A DNA stretch of 14,822 nt from Pseudomonadota bacterium (GCA_023430315.1 JAEZAW010000238.1:1-14822); one strand, 5' to 3'; shown: positions 1-7,802, counted from the stretch's first letter. Numbers and translations: made by a program. The notes: generated from the sequence alone by a model not told the origin.

Positions 1-1013
1 GACTGGTGCAGCGCCTGCTGCAGCTCGGTGCCGCGCAACTTCAGTGCTGCAGCACCCATGAGGGTCGGCGCACCACCCTCCTCTGCGGTGGCCGCGAGCT
101 GATCGGCCATGAGGGCTTTGACGGCAGCGAGATTGACCTCGTGCTCGGCGATCTTGCGGCGCCAGAGCGGATCCTCGGCGAGCGGCTTTCCCCCTTCGCG
201 CGTCTCGGCGAGCAGGCGGTTCAGCGCGTCGAGTGCATGCTCCAGGCGCGAGATCTCGACGTTACCGACACGCTCGTTGGCGAGCAGGAACTTGGCGTAG
301 GTCCAGCCCTTGCCCTCCTGGCCGATCAGGTTCTCGACGGGCACGCGCACGTCGTCGAAGAACACCTCGTTGAGGTGATGGCTCATGGTGATCGCGATGA
401 TCGGGCGCACGGTAATGCCGGGCGTCTTCATGTCGATCAGCAGGAAGGAAATGCCCTCCTGCTTCTTGCCGCTGTCATCCGTGCGCACGAGGCAGAACAT
501 CCAATCCGCCCAGTGCGCGAGTGAGGTCCAGATCTTCTGGCCGTTGACGACGTAGTGGTCGCCATCACGCACGGCCTTGGTCTTGAGCGCTGCGAGGTCC
601 GAGCCGGCGCCGGGCTCGGAATATCCCTGGCACCACCACGTGTCGTTCCTGATGATGCCGGGGAGGTACGTGCGCTTCTGCTCTCCGGTGCCGAACGTGT
701 AGATGACGGGACCTGCCATGTTCACGCCGAAGGGAACGACGGCCGGCGCGCCGGCGCGGCCGAGTTCCTCATTGAAGGCGAGGGTCTGTGCCGGGCTCCA
801 GCCGAGCCCGCCATGCTCCTTTGGCCATTTGCCTGTGATCCAGCCCTTGGCGCCGAGCCGCTTCAGCCAGGTATCATACTCGTGCCGTTCGAGGTGCTGG
901 CCGAGGGCCTGCTTGCGTCGCACCTCCGGCGGCAGCTCGCGCTCGCAGAAGTCACGCACCTCGGCACGGAAGGCGTCCAACGACGTGTCGCGTTCGACGG
1001 ACCTGATGAACAT
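1..1013 (-). CDS. Acyl-CoA dehydrogenase, C-terminus beyond window
   Basis: An FAD-dependent acyl-CoA dehydrogenase that would introduce the alpha,beta double bond into an acyl-CoA in the cytoplasm. The reading frame is open from the ATG at 1013 down to base 1 and gives 337 residues of a family usually near 390-400 long, so the C-terminal part is missing. The N-terminal helical domain is followed by the flavin/substrate-binding middle domain with WCQGYSEPGAGSDLAAL (residues 127-143) and NGQKIWTS (157-164), which are diagnostic. The C-terminal helical domain begins near 235 (GKGWTYAKFLL). The catalytic glutamate normally lies in the unseen part and cannot be checked. A GAGGGAG ribosome site lies about 7 bases before the ATG. 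The gene lies 77 bases downstream of the SDR stop on the same strand, so the two are probably co-transcribed. The exact substrate (straight-chain, branched or dicarboxylic acyl-CoA) cannot be told. Confidence 0.96.
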   Translation of the reverse strand, partial: MFIRSVERDTSLDAFRAEVRDFCERELPPEVRRKQALGQHLERHEYDTWLKRLGAKGWITGKWPKEHGGLGWSPAQTLAFNEELGRAGAPAVVPFGVNMAGPVIYTFGTGEQKRTYLPGIIRNDTWWCQGYSEPGAGSDLAALKTKAVRDGDHYVVNGQKIWTSLAHWADWMFCLVRTDDSGKKQEGISFLLIDMKTPGITVRPIIAITMSHHLNEVFFDDVRVPVENLIGQEGKGWTYAKFLLANERVGNVEISRLEHALDALNRLLAETREGGKPLAEDPLWRRKIAEHEVNLAAVKALMADQLAATAEEGGAPTLMGAAALKLRGTELQQALHQ

Positions 1014-1071
1014 GAGCGCGCTCCCTCGACCGTTTCCGTATGATTGGGAACGACCGTAGAAAGGAGCGCCC

Positions 1072-1084
1072 CCATTGGCAATGG
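1072..1084. repeat. Perfect short palindrome CCATTG-G-CAATGG
   Basis: A 6-base inverted repeat around a single central base lies in the 77-base gap just past the SDR stop codon and before the acyl-CoA dehydrogenase start. The one-base loop makes it a poor RNA hairpin, so if functional it is more likely a protein-binding site or chance. Confidence 0.3.
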
Positions 1085-1090
1085 CGACAC

Positions 1091-1891
1091 TCAGTTCGCG
1101 GTCATGCCGCCGTCGATCACAAGCTCGCTGCCGGTGACCCAGGCGGCTTCGTCCGATGCGAGATAGAGACAGCCCGCGGCGATGTCAGCCGGCGTGCCGA
1201 AGCGACCGAGGGGCGTCGCGGCGAGACGGTTCTCCGCCACTTCCGGGTTGGAGTGGCCCGGCTTGGTCATCGGCGTATCGACAAAGCCCGGATGGATGGA
1301 GTTCACCCGGATCTTGTCGACGGCGTATTGGATGGCGGCGGCCTTCGAGAAGATGCGCACGGCGCCCTTCGACGCGTGATAGGCGCCATTGGAGTGCGAG
1401 CCGACGATGCCGCAGATCGACGAGATGTTGATGATCGAACCGCCGCCCGCGCGCTGCATGGCCGGGATCACAGCCTTGACGCCGAGGAACGTGCCGGTGG
1501 CGTTGATCTCCATGACCTTGTTCCATACCTCGAGCGTCTGCTCACCGATGCGCCCGCCAGCCGTCAGCGTCGTCTGGAGATTGAGCTTGGGATCGCGCCC
1601 CGAGATGCCGGCGATGTTGCAGAGGATATCGACGCGGCCGTAGCGTTTCTCGGCCTCAGCGACGACCTCAGCCCAGCGGGCCTCGCTCGACACATCCTGC
1701 TCGGCGAAAGAGGCCGTCCCGCCCTTGGCGGTGATCTCCTCGGCGACGCTACGGCCGAGGGCGGCATTGGCATCCGTCAGCAGGACTTTCGCGCCGTGCA
1801 GCGCGAACATGCGCGCCGTCTCCGCGCCGATGCCCGATGCGCCGCCTGTGACGATTGCGACCTTGCCGGCGAGCCTTGGTCCCGGTTGCAT
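1091..1891 (-). CDS. Classical short-chain dehydrogenase/reductase (NAD-type)
   Basis: A 266-residue Rossmann-fold oxidoreductase of the classical SDR family, expected to interconvert a hydroxyl and a keto group on a small or acyl substrate in the cytoplasm. The cofactor motif TGGASGIG is at residues 15-22, followed by Asp40 at the end of beta-2, which favours NAD(H) over NADP(H). The usual NNAG appears as NIAG (92-95). Asn130, Ser158, Tyr171 and Lys175 form the complete catalytic tetrad (YHASK), and the C-terminus IDGGM is typical. The frame is open 17 codons further upstream, but the ATG at 1891 is chosen because an AGGAGGAG ribosome site lies just before it and the Rossmann strand starts correctly. 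It precedes the acyl-CoA dehydrogenase on the same strand, which suggests a hydroxyacyl- or alcohol-oxidising step in the same degradation route. The substrate is not deducible. Confidence 0.95.
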   Translation of the reverse strand: MQPGPRLAGKVAIVTGGASGIGAETARMFALHGAKVLLTDANAALGRSVAEEITAKGGTASFAEQDVSSEARWAEVVAEAEKRYGRVDILCNIAGISGRDPKLNLQTTLTAGGRIGEQTLEVWNKVMEINATGTFLGVKAVIPAMQRAGGGSIINISSICGIVGSHSNGAYHASKGAVRIFSKAAAIQYAVDKIRVNSIHPGFVDTPMTKPGHSNPEVAENRLAATPLGRFGTPADIAAGCLYLASDEAAWVTGSELVIDGGMTAN

Positions 1892-1973
1892 TGGATGTCT
1901 CCTCCTGTCCTTCGTGTCCTTTGGCGTGCAGGGTGGCCGCAATCGGCGCGCACGTCCATAGCCACAAATGCAA

Positions 1974-2000
1974 GACGGGCCGCCCAGAAGGCAGCCCGTC
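1974..2000 (-). terminator. Terminator-like hairpin after the ketosynthase gene
   Basis: GACGGGC (1974-1980) pairs with GCCCGTC (1994-2000). After one mismatch, three more pairs form inside, leaving a five-base loop. It starts 38 bases beyond the ketosynthase stop when read leftward and is followed by TTGCATTTG, a weak T-rich tail. It may end the acyl-carrier-protein/ketosynthase transcript and separate it from the SDR gene. Confidence 0.5.
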
Positions 2001-2038
2001 CCGTCATGTCAGGTGGAGAGTGAGGTGGTGTCGAGAAC

Positions 2039-3274
2039 TCAGGCCGGCGGCTTGCCGAAGACGAGCACAGCGTTGAGGCCGCCGAAGGCAAAGGAGTTCG
2101 ACATGACGTTGTCGACCTTCGCCGCGCGCCCGACATTCGGGATGTAGTCGAGGTCGCACTTCGGATCGGGATCGTCGAGGCCGATGGTCGGCGGCAGCCA
2201 GCCGTCCTGCAGGGCCTTGATGGAGGCGATAGCTTCGACCGCGCCGCCGGCACCAAGGAGATGGCCGGTCATGGATTTGGTCGAGGAGATCGGCAGCTTC
2301 TTGGCGTGCTCTCCGAAGACCATCTTGATTGCGTTGGTCTCGTTGACATCGTTGAGCGTGGTCGCCGTGCCGTGCGCGTTCAGGTAGCCGATATCCTCGG
2401 GCTTCAGGCCGGCATCGGCGAGCGCCATCTCCATGGCCGACCGCGGGCCGTCGATGTCGGGGTTGACCATGTCCTTGCTGTCCGAGGACATGCCGACGCC
2501 TTTCAGCTCGGCCAGGATGGTCGCGCCGCGCGCCTGGGCGTGCTCGAGGCTTTCGAGCACAAGAGCACCCGCGCCTTCGCCGAGAACTGTGCCGTTGCGC
2601 TTCTTCGAGAAGGGGAAGCAGCCCTCGGGCGAGAGAACACGCATGGCCTGCCAGGTGCGCATCGAGCCGAAGGTGATCACTGCCTCGGAGGCGCCGGTGA
2701 CGGCGACGTCGACGAGGCCGTTGCGGATGTAGTCGGCGCCGATGGCAATGGCGTGCGTAGCCGTCGAGCAGGCCGAGCAGGTGGCGAATGTCGGCCCCTT
2801 GATGCCCAATTCGATGCCGACGTGCGCCGAAGCCGACGAGCCGATGATGCGCAGCAGCGTCAGCGGGTTGGTCGCCTTCTTACCTTTGACGAAGAGATCG
2901 TGGTACGCGGTCTCGATGGTGTTGAAGCCGCCAGCACCGGAGCCGAAGATGCACGCCGCGCGATAGGGGTCGGCAAGCGGGGTCTGCAGTCCCGACTGCT
3001 TCCACGCTTCCTCGGCCGAGCGGCCGGCGAACCAGGAATAACGGTCTCCGTATTGGACCTTCTTGCTCGATACGTGCTTGGCCGGGTCGAAGCCTTTGAT
3101 CTCGGCCGCAATGTGGATGTACAGGTCTTGGAGCTCGAAACTCTCGATCGGGCCGACGCCGCAGCGGCCCTCGCGCATGGACGACCACGTTTCGCGAACG
3201 TCGAGACCGATCGGCGTAACGGCGCCAACGCCAGTTACGACGACGCGGCGACGGTCGCCCTTAGACTGTGTCAT
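2039..3274 (-). CDS. Beta-ketoacyl-ACP synthase II-type (FabF-like)
   Basis: A 411-residue decarboxylating condensing enzyme that would extend an acyl chain by joining it to malonyl-ACP in the cytoplasm. It has the full thiolase-fold Cys-His-His set of FabF: nucleophile Cys169 (CSACSTATH), His301 (NAHGTAT) and His338 (TGHLLGAGG), plus Lys333. The FAFGGLNAVLVF ending near residue 395 is the usual FabF C-terminus, and the length is normal. The ATG at 3274 is chosen; a GTG three codons earlier (3283) is also possible, and the purine stretch AAGAAAGAAG upstream could serve either, so the start is uncertain. It follows an acyl carrier protein by 67 bases on the same strand, and the pair looks like a dedicated module separate from housekeeping fabF-acpP. 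That pair would normally sit with fabD and fabG, which are absent here. Confidence 0.95.
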   Translation of the reverse strand: MTQSKGDRRRVVVTGVGAVTPIGLDVRETWSSMREGRCGVGPIESFELQDLYIHIAAEIKGFDPAKHVSSKKVQYGDRYSWFAGRSAEEAWKQSGLQTPLADPYRAACIFGSGAGGFNTIETAYHDLFVKGKKATNPLTLLRIIGSSASAHVGIELGIKGPTFATCSACSTATHAIAIGADYIRNGLVDVAVTGASEAVITFGSMRTWQAMRVLSPEGCFPFSKKRNGTVLGEGAGALVLESLEHAQARGATILAELKGVGMSSDSKDMVNPDIDGPRSAMEMALADAGLKPEDIGYLNAHGTATTLNDVNETNAIKMVFGEHAKKLPISSTKSMTGHLLGAGGAVEAIASIKALQDGWLPPTIGLDDPDPKCDLDYIPNVGRAAKVDNVMSNSFAFGGLNAVLVFGKPPA

Positions 3275-3341
3275 GGGACGCACTTCTTTCTTACGGCGAC
3301 CGGCACCATTCCGGCGCGCACAGGGATCGTAGTCGCTGGGG

Positions 3342-3608
3342 TTACGCCTTGGCCGGCGCGCCCGAACCCTCCAGCAAAGCCTTCACGCGATCCACGACAG
3401 AGCCGACGGTCTTGAAGTCTTCAACTTCCTCGTTGGCGTTGTAGGGGATCTGAATGCCAAAAGAATCCTCGATGTCGAAAACGATCATTGCAAGATCGAG
3501 TGACTCGATCTTCAGATCAGTCAGCGCAGTCGTGAGCCCGATATCGTCGCGTGGCTCCTTCATGTGCTTCTTGAGGATATCGATGATCTTGGTGGCAACG
3601 TCGTCCAT
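3342..3608 (-). CDS. Acyl carrier protein, specialised type
   Basis: An 88-residue acidic helical carrier protein. Ser36 in the sequence ESLDLAM is the expected attachment point for 4'-phosphopantetheine; the usual housekeeping motif is DSL, so this is a variant with Glu before the Ser. The helix II/III region (IVFDIEDSFGIQIP) is typical, and the length is slightly above the usual 75-80, with an Ala/Gly/Pro/Lys tail after residue 79. GGGAGAGAG precedes the ATG. It lies upstream of the FabF-like ketosynthase on the same strand and divergent from the acyl ligase, which suggests that it carries a special acyl chain for these enzymes and is not the general AcpP. It could resemble the carriers of unusual lipid or lipid A chains, but I cannot assign such a role from this window. 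Confidence 0.93.
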   Translation of the reverse strand: MDDVATKIIDILKKHMKEPRDDIGLTTALTDLKIESLDLAMIVFDIEDSFGIQIPYNANEEVEDFKTVGSVVDRVKALLEGSGAPAKA

Positions 3609-4001
3609 ATCTCTCTCCCACCCCCAAGTACTCTGCGGGTACAGGTGCTGATGTGTTGGTTTTAGCTAAGGCAAAGCCCGCCTGACCGCAAGTTGGGCCT
3701 CACATAACCGTTAACACTATTCAAGTCCATACGGGTCACGGACAGTTGTCCCAAGATGGAGGCCATCATCGAGTCGGTCATGGCCGCACGCGTGTGCACT
3801 ACAACCATCAAGGCTGGCGTTCCGAGACAAAAGTGTTCAAAGTCGTTTACCGTGACTGATCGAGCGACTCGTGGTCGAGACCGACGAGGCGAGCCGAACA
3901 GTTCGACGGCGCAACCGCTTGCCGCTGCCGCTTGTCGTGGCGCCAAGGTTCGCCCCAGCCTACCGTCCTAAATGGACGCGATTCAGGGAGGCAGCAAGAA
4001 C
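3609..4001. promoter_or_regulatory. 393-base divergent intergenic region
   Basis: No convincing gene lies between the acyl carrier protein (leftward) and the acyl ligase (rightward). The open frames here have no ribosome sites and no recognisable protein features. The stretch must hold the two divergent promoters, but I cannot place clear -35/-10 pairs. Two short dyads are visible: GGACA-GT-TGTCC at 3740-3751, and on the minus strand ACCTGTACCCGCAGAG (3631-3646), which shares 10 of 16 bases with the palindrome in the thiolase promoter. Either could bind a regulator; both are weak calls. Confidence 0.35.
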
Positions 4002-5741
4002 ATGTCCGCAGGTACGACAGCGACGGCGGCAGGCACGGCGTCGGCACACCTGAGCTATCCCTGGCTTGCACACTACCCGGCAGGCGTGAACTGGCACCAG
4101 CAGATCGCCCCTGCGCCGCTCCATCAGTTCTTGGAGCGGGCTGCCGAGCGGTATCCATCGCGTATTTGCACGAACTTCCTGGGTCGGACAATAACCTACG
4201 GCGAGATGTCGCGCCTCGTGGACAGGGCCGCCGCCGGGCTCGCGGCGATCGGAGTGACCACGGGAACGAAGGTCGGCCTGTTCCTGCCGAACTCGCCGAC
4301 GTTCATCGTCTTTTACTACGCGACGCTCAAGGCCGGCGGGACGGTCGTCAACTTCAATCCCCTTTATACGGTCGAGGAGCTGACCTTCCAGGTGAAGGAC
4401 AGCGAGACCGATCTCATGGTGACGCTCGACCTCAAAGTGCTCTTCGACAAGGTCGAGGCGCTGATGGCGACGGGTGCGCTCAAGCGGGCCGTCGTCGCGC
4501 CTTTTCCCGCCCTGCTGCCGACGGCGAAGTCGATCCTCTTCCGCCTCTTCAAGGGCAAGGAGCTGGCGAACGTACGCGGCTCCAAGATGGCGGCCTCGGT
4601 CATCTCGGAGGAAAGCGTCCTCGCCAATGACGGGCGGTTCCAGGCGCCGGCCATCTCACCGACCACGGACGTCGCCGTGCTTCAGTACACCGGTGGCACC
4701 ACCGGCACCCCCAAGGGGGCCATGCTCACGCACGCGGCCGCCTACACGAATACACTCCAATCAGCGGCCTGGGCCCCGGAGCTTCGAGAGGGGGAGGAGC
4801 GTGTCCTCGGCGTGCTGCCGTTCTTCCACGTCTTCGCTATGACGGTCGTCATGAACTTCGCCATCGCCAAGGCGGCCGAGATGGTGATCCTGCCGCGCTT
4901 CGTGCTCGACGATGTCATGAAGCTCATCGACAAGGCCAAGCCGACGGTCATGCCCGGCGTGCCGACGATGTTCAATGCGATCATGAACCATCCGAAGCTC
5001 AAGAGCTTCGACCTCTCGTCGCTGAAGTTCTGCCTCTCGGGCGGAGCGGCGTTGCCCCTCGAGGTCAAGCAGCGCTTCGAGGCGCTCACGGGCTGCAGCC
5101 TCGTCGAAGGCTACGGTCTAAGCGAAACCTCACCCGTCGTGACCGCGAACCCGCTCAGCGGACCCGTCAAGGAAGGCTCGATCGGCCAGCCCATTCCGCA
5201 GACGATCGTCTCGCTGCGTGCTCTGGATGATCCGACCAAGGAAGTGCCCCTCGGCGAGAAGGGCGAGATTTGCGTGAAGGGTCCGCAGGTCATGAAGGGC
5301 TACTGGAAGAGACCGCGAGAGACCGAGGAGCAATTCGTCGGCGATTTCCTGCGCACCGGCGACGTCGCGATCATGGATGAGGAAGGCTTCTTCTTCATCG
5401 TCGACCGCATCAAGGACCTCATCATCTGCTCGGGCTACAATGTCTATCCGCGCCGCATCGAGGAAGCCCTCTACGAGCATCCGGCCGTTCAGGAAGTCAC
5501 GGTCATCGGCATACCCGAAGAGTACCGCGGTGAAGCGCCCAAGGCTTTCGTGAAGCTCAAGGATGGCGCAACCACGACGACCGCGGACCTCATGAAGCAC
5601 TTAGAGCCCAAGCTTTCGCGTATCGAGCTTCCGACCGAGATCGAGATTCGCGATGCCCTGCCGAAGACGATGATCGGCAAACTCTCGAAGAAGGAGCTGA
5701 AGGCCGAGGAGGCGGCGAAGCGGAAAGCCGCCAAGGCGTGA
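4002..5741 (+). CDS. Long-chain acyl-CoA/acyl ligase (AMP-forming, FadD-like)
   Basis: A 579-residue adenylate-forming ligase that activates a fatty acid through an acyl-AMP, normally giving acyl-CoA, at the inner face of the membrane. The ATP-binding loop YTGGTTGTPKG is at 229-239, the A5-type motif EGYGLSETSP at 369-378, RTGD with the ribose-binding Asp454 at 451-454, the hinge DRIKDLI from 468, and the catalytic lysine Lys560 in PKTMIGK. Both domains are complete. The frame opens at an ATG at 3972, but there is no ribosome site there; the ATG at 4002 has GGGAGG about 10 bases upstream and is preferred. It is divergent from the acyl carrier protein and ketosynthase. It could supply acyl-CoA to the nearby dehydrogenases or load the carrier protein directly, as fatty acyl-AMP ligases do; I cannot decide which from sequence. 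Confidence 0.96.
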   Translation: MSAGTTATAAGTASAHLSYPWLAHYPAGVNWHQQIAPAPLHQFLERAAERYPSRICTNFLGRTITYGEMSRLVDRAAAGLAAIGVTTGTKVGLFLPNSPTFIVFYYATLKAGGTVVNFNPLYTVEELTFQVKDSETDLMVTLDLKVLFDKVEALMATGALKRAVVAPFPALLPTAKSILFRLFKGKELANVRGSKMAASVISEESVLANDGRFQAPAISPTTDVAVLQYTGGTTGTPKGAMLTHAAAYTNTLQSAAWAPELREGEERVLGVLPFFHVFAMTVVMNFAIAKAAEMVILPRFVLDDVMKLIDKAKPTVMPGVPTMFNAIMNHPKLKSFDLSSLKFCLSGGAALPLEVKQRFEALTGCSLVEGYGLSETSPVVTANPLSGPVKEGSIGQPIPQTIVSLRALDDPTKEVPLGEKGEICVKGPQVMKGYWKRPRETEEQFVGDFLRTGDVAIMDEEGFFFIVDRIKDLIICSGYNVYPRRIEEALYEHPAVQEVTVIGIPEEYRGEAPKAFVKLKDGATTTTADLMKHLEPKLSRIELPTEIEIRDALPKTMIGKLSKKELKAEEAAKRKAAKA

Positions 5742-5823
5742 AACGCCGCAGACTCTTGTGGCAGGTACGCGCCTTCGCTTAAGTTAACCAGGGGATGCAG
5801 CCTCGATCGGGAAGAGCGGATTG

Positions 5824-6453
5824 ATGCGGGCTTTGAGCATTTGGTCGCTGCCAGTGGCTGGGGCGGCGGCACTTGCTGTCTTGAGTTTGAATGCGGGGCC
5901 GGCCGAGGCGCGTACCTTGTGCGTCGGCAAGGAGTCGGTCCTGCTCCGCTCAGGGCCCTCGTGGCGTGACAATCCCGTCGGAAGCCTGCCGGCCGGAGCG
6001 TGCGGCATACAGGTGGTCGGTCAATGCATGTATGGCTGGTGCCATGTGGCGCTGGGCGCGCGCAAGGGCTGGGTCGATGCCAAGCAGGTCATCGTGAATG
6101 AGGACGGCACGAGTGCCGCTCCTAAAGCGCCACCACCCCAACGCGCCGAACCACCGCCAACCGCACCGCCACGTCGGGCAGAGCCGGCGCCGCCACCGCG
6201 ACCCGCGCCGCCCGCCACCACCGGCGCCGCTGGTGATCGCGAGAGCCATTGCGTAATGGGCGTGCGGCCGGGCGATACGCTGCGCATCCGCTCCGGCCCC
6301 AGTGCGGAGCATCGGGAACTGGGTGGCATTCCGCCGGATGCCTGCGGCGTGGTCGTCGGCGGCCCGTGTGCGGGGGCCTGGTGCCCGGTCACGTATCGCG
6401 GCATTCGCGGCTGGTCGAATGCCAGCTATCTGCGGCCGCCCTGGATGCGGTGA
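5824..6453 (+). CDS. Secreted protein with two four-Cys bacterial SH3 modules
   Basis: A 209-residue envelope protein. Residues 1-29 form a signal peptide (hydrophobic core 7-24, cleavage likely after AEA). Two SH3-like modules follow, about 33-88 and 143-205, each with the RSGPS core (42-46 and 156-160). They are separated by a Pro/Ala/Arg-rich linker (about 99-137) that is probably extended. Each module has four cysteines, C33/C60/C68/C73 and C143/C174/C182/C187, with the last three at identical spacing, so two disulfides per module in the periplasm are likely. Bacterial SH3 modules usually bind peptidoglycan or cell-wall ligands, so a cell-wall role is inferred. The ATG at 5824 is chosen over the adjacent TTG, with GGAAGAG upstream. 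It stands alone between the ligase and the thiolase. No enzyme domain is visible. Confidence 0.85.
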   Translation: MRALSIWSLPVAGAAALAVLSLNAGPAEARTLCVGKESVLLRSGPSWRDNPVGSLPAGACGIQVVGQCMYGWCHVALGARKGWVDAKQVIVNEDGTSAAPKAPPPQRAEPPPTAPPRRAEPAPPPRPAPPATTGAAGDRESHCVMGVRPGDTLRIRSGPSAEHRELGGIPPDACGVVVGGPCAGAWCPVTYRGIRGWSNASYLRPPWMR

Positions 6454-6513
6454 TGGCGCCGCGGATGCGGCTGATTCAGCTCTGCGATGGCGGCGCGGCT
6501 GCCCCTCCCGCCA

Positions 6514-6541
6514 TTGATCCACCAAGGAACACCTGTATATT
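6514..6541 (+). promoter_or_regulatory. Sigma-70-like promoter of the thiolase operon
   Basis: TTGATC (6514-6519) and TATATT (6536-6541) are separated by 16 bases and lie about 40-65 bases before the thiolase start codon. Four and five of six bases match the respective consensus boxes. The -10 box is wrapped by a palindrome, listed separately. Predicted from sequence only. Confidence 0.5.
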
Positions 6542-6546
6542 CAGGT
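6531..6546. promoter_or_regulatory. Palindromic operator candidate on the thiolase -10 box
   Basis: ACCTGTATATTCAGGT is palindromic at 14 of 16 bases, with outer arms ACCTG and CAGGT, and is centred on the TATATT -10 box. This is where a dimeric repressor, for example of the TetR type common in fatty-acid degradation, would block RNA polymerase. A further ACCTG half-site occurs at 6562-6566, just before the ribosome site. The regulator gene is not in the window. Confidence 0.45.
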
Positions 6547-6579
6547 AATCACCCTCACTCTACCTGCAAGGAGGCCGAA

Positions 6580-7776
6580 ATGGCCAATCCAACATCCGAT
6601 CCCGTCGTTATCGTCGCGGGCGCGCGTACGCCCATGGGTAGTTTCCAGGGCAGCCTGCAGGCCATGACGGCGCCGGAGCTCGGGGCGGTTGCGATCAAGT
6701 CGGCGCTCGGCCGCACGGGCGTCGCCGCCGAGGAAGTTGCCGAGGTGCTCATGGGCTGCGTGCTGCCGGCCGGCCAGGGCCAGGCGCCGGCACGCCAGGC
6801 GGCGCGCTATGGCGGCCTTCCCGACAGCGTGCCGTGCTCGACGGTCAACAAGATGTGCGGCTCCGGCATGAAGACAGTGATGATGGCCTACGAGGCGCTG
6901 CACGCGCGCCCGAAGGACGTGATCATCGCCGGCGGCCTCGAGAGCATGACCAACACGCCTTACATCCTGCCGAAAATGCGCTCAGGCGCACGCCTCGGCC
7001 ACACGCAGGCCTACGATCACATGTTCATTGACGGCCTCGAGGACGCCTACGACAAGGGCCGCCTCATGGGCACCTACGCCGAGGACACCGCGCAGCACTA
7101 TCAGTTCACGCGCGAGCAGCAGGACGCCTTCGCAGTTGAAAGCCTGCGCCGCGCCAAGCTCGCCAACGAGGACGGCTCTTTCGCCAATGAGATGGCCGCT
7201 GTCGTGGTGAAATCGCGCAAGGGCACGGTAGAGGTTACGCGCGACGAGCAGCCTTTCACGGCCGATCCGGCCAAGATCCCAAGCCTCAAGCCCGCCTTCC
7301 GCGATGGCGGCACGGTGACGCCGGCCAACTCGAGCTCGATCTCGGATGGTGCCGCCGCCCTCGTGCTCATGCGCGAGAGCGAGGCCAGGCGCCGCAAGCT
7401 GCAGCCGCTTGCGCGCATCGTCGCGCAGGCGAGCCATGCTCAGGCACCGGCGTGGTTCACCACGGCTCCGATCGGTGCCATGAAGAAGGTGCTGGAGGCG
7501 GCCGGCTGGAAAGCGGGGGATGTCGGCCTCTACGAGATCAACGAGGCCTTTGCCGTCGTCACTATGGCGGCCATGCGCGATCTCGATCTGCCGCACGACA
7601 AGGTCAACGTCCATGGCGGCGCCTGCGCACTCGGTCATCCGGTCGGCGCATCCGGCGCGCGCATCATCGTGACGCTCATCAATGCTATGGCGAAGCGCGG
7701 CGAGACCAAGGGCGTTGCCTCGCTCTGCATCGGCGGTGGCGAAGCGACGGCCGTCGCGATCGAGCGGATGAATTGA
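6580..7776 (+). CDS. Acetyl-CoA acetyltransferase (thiolase)
   Basis: A 398-residue thiolase that either condenses two acetyl-CoA to acetoacetyl-CoA or cleaves 3-ketoacyl-CoA. Catalytic residues are all present: nucleophile Cys93 (NKMCGSGMK), His353 (GHPVGASGAR) and Cys383 (CIGGGEATA), with the NEAFA motif. The size and the C-terminal GGGEATAVAIE fit the acetyl-CoA acetyltransferase (AtoB/PhaA-like) branch better than the longer FadA type. Chain-length preference cannot be read with certainty, so no symbol is given. The reading frame is open upstream to 6487, but the ATG at 6580 has an AAGGAGG ribosome site five bases before it. It is the first gene of an operon with the SDR (26 bases downstream) and the amidotransferase. 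Confidence 0.96.
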   Translation: MANPTSDPVVIVAGARTPMGSFQGSLQAMTAPELGAVAIKSALGRTGVAAEEVAEVLMGCVLPAGQGQAPARQAARYGGLPDSVPCSTVNKMCGSGMKTVMMAYEALHARPKDVIIAGGLESMTNTPYILPKMRSGARLGHTQAYDHMFIDGLEDAYDKGRLMGTYAEDTAQHYQFTREQQDAFAVESLRRAKLANEDGSFANEMAAVVVKSRKGTVEVTRDEQPFTADPAKIPSLKPAFRDGGTVTPANSSSISDGAAALVLMRESEARRRKLQPLARIVAQASHAQAPAWFTTAPIGAMKKVLEAAGWKAGDVGLYEINEAFAVVTMAAMRDLDLPHDKVNVHGGACALGHPVGASGARIIVTLINAMAKRGETKGVASLCIGGGEATAVAIERMN

Positions 7777-7802
7777 GCATCGAAGCTCACGGAAGTGCGC
7801 CA

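Noticed and set aside
1040..2023. Long plus-strand open frame (327 codons) opposite the SDR gene
   Set aside because: It is antisense to a clear SDR, uses a biased Arg/Asp/Ala composition typical of reverse-frame shadows in GC-rich DNA, and has no ribosome site or recognisable domain.
2261..3415. Long plus-strand open frame (384 codons) opposite the ketosynthase gene
   Set aside because: It is antisense to a well-supported FabF-like gene with all catalytic residues. Composition and absence of motifs mark it as a shadow frame.
3662..3971. Open frames of 94 (minus) and 71 (plus) codons in the divergent intergenic stretch
   Set aside because: Neither has a ribosome site or a protein-like pattern, and they overlap on opposite strands. 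The region is better read as regulatory.
3972..4001. Earlier ATG for the acyl ligase
   Set aside because: No ribosome site precedes 3972, while the ATG at 4002 has GGGAGG at proper distance. The ten extra residues are not part of the domain.
6487..6579. N-terminal extension of the thiolase
   Set aside because: The extension covers the predicted promoter and lacks thiolase features. AAGGAGG precedes the ATG at 6580.
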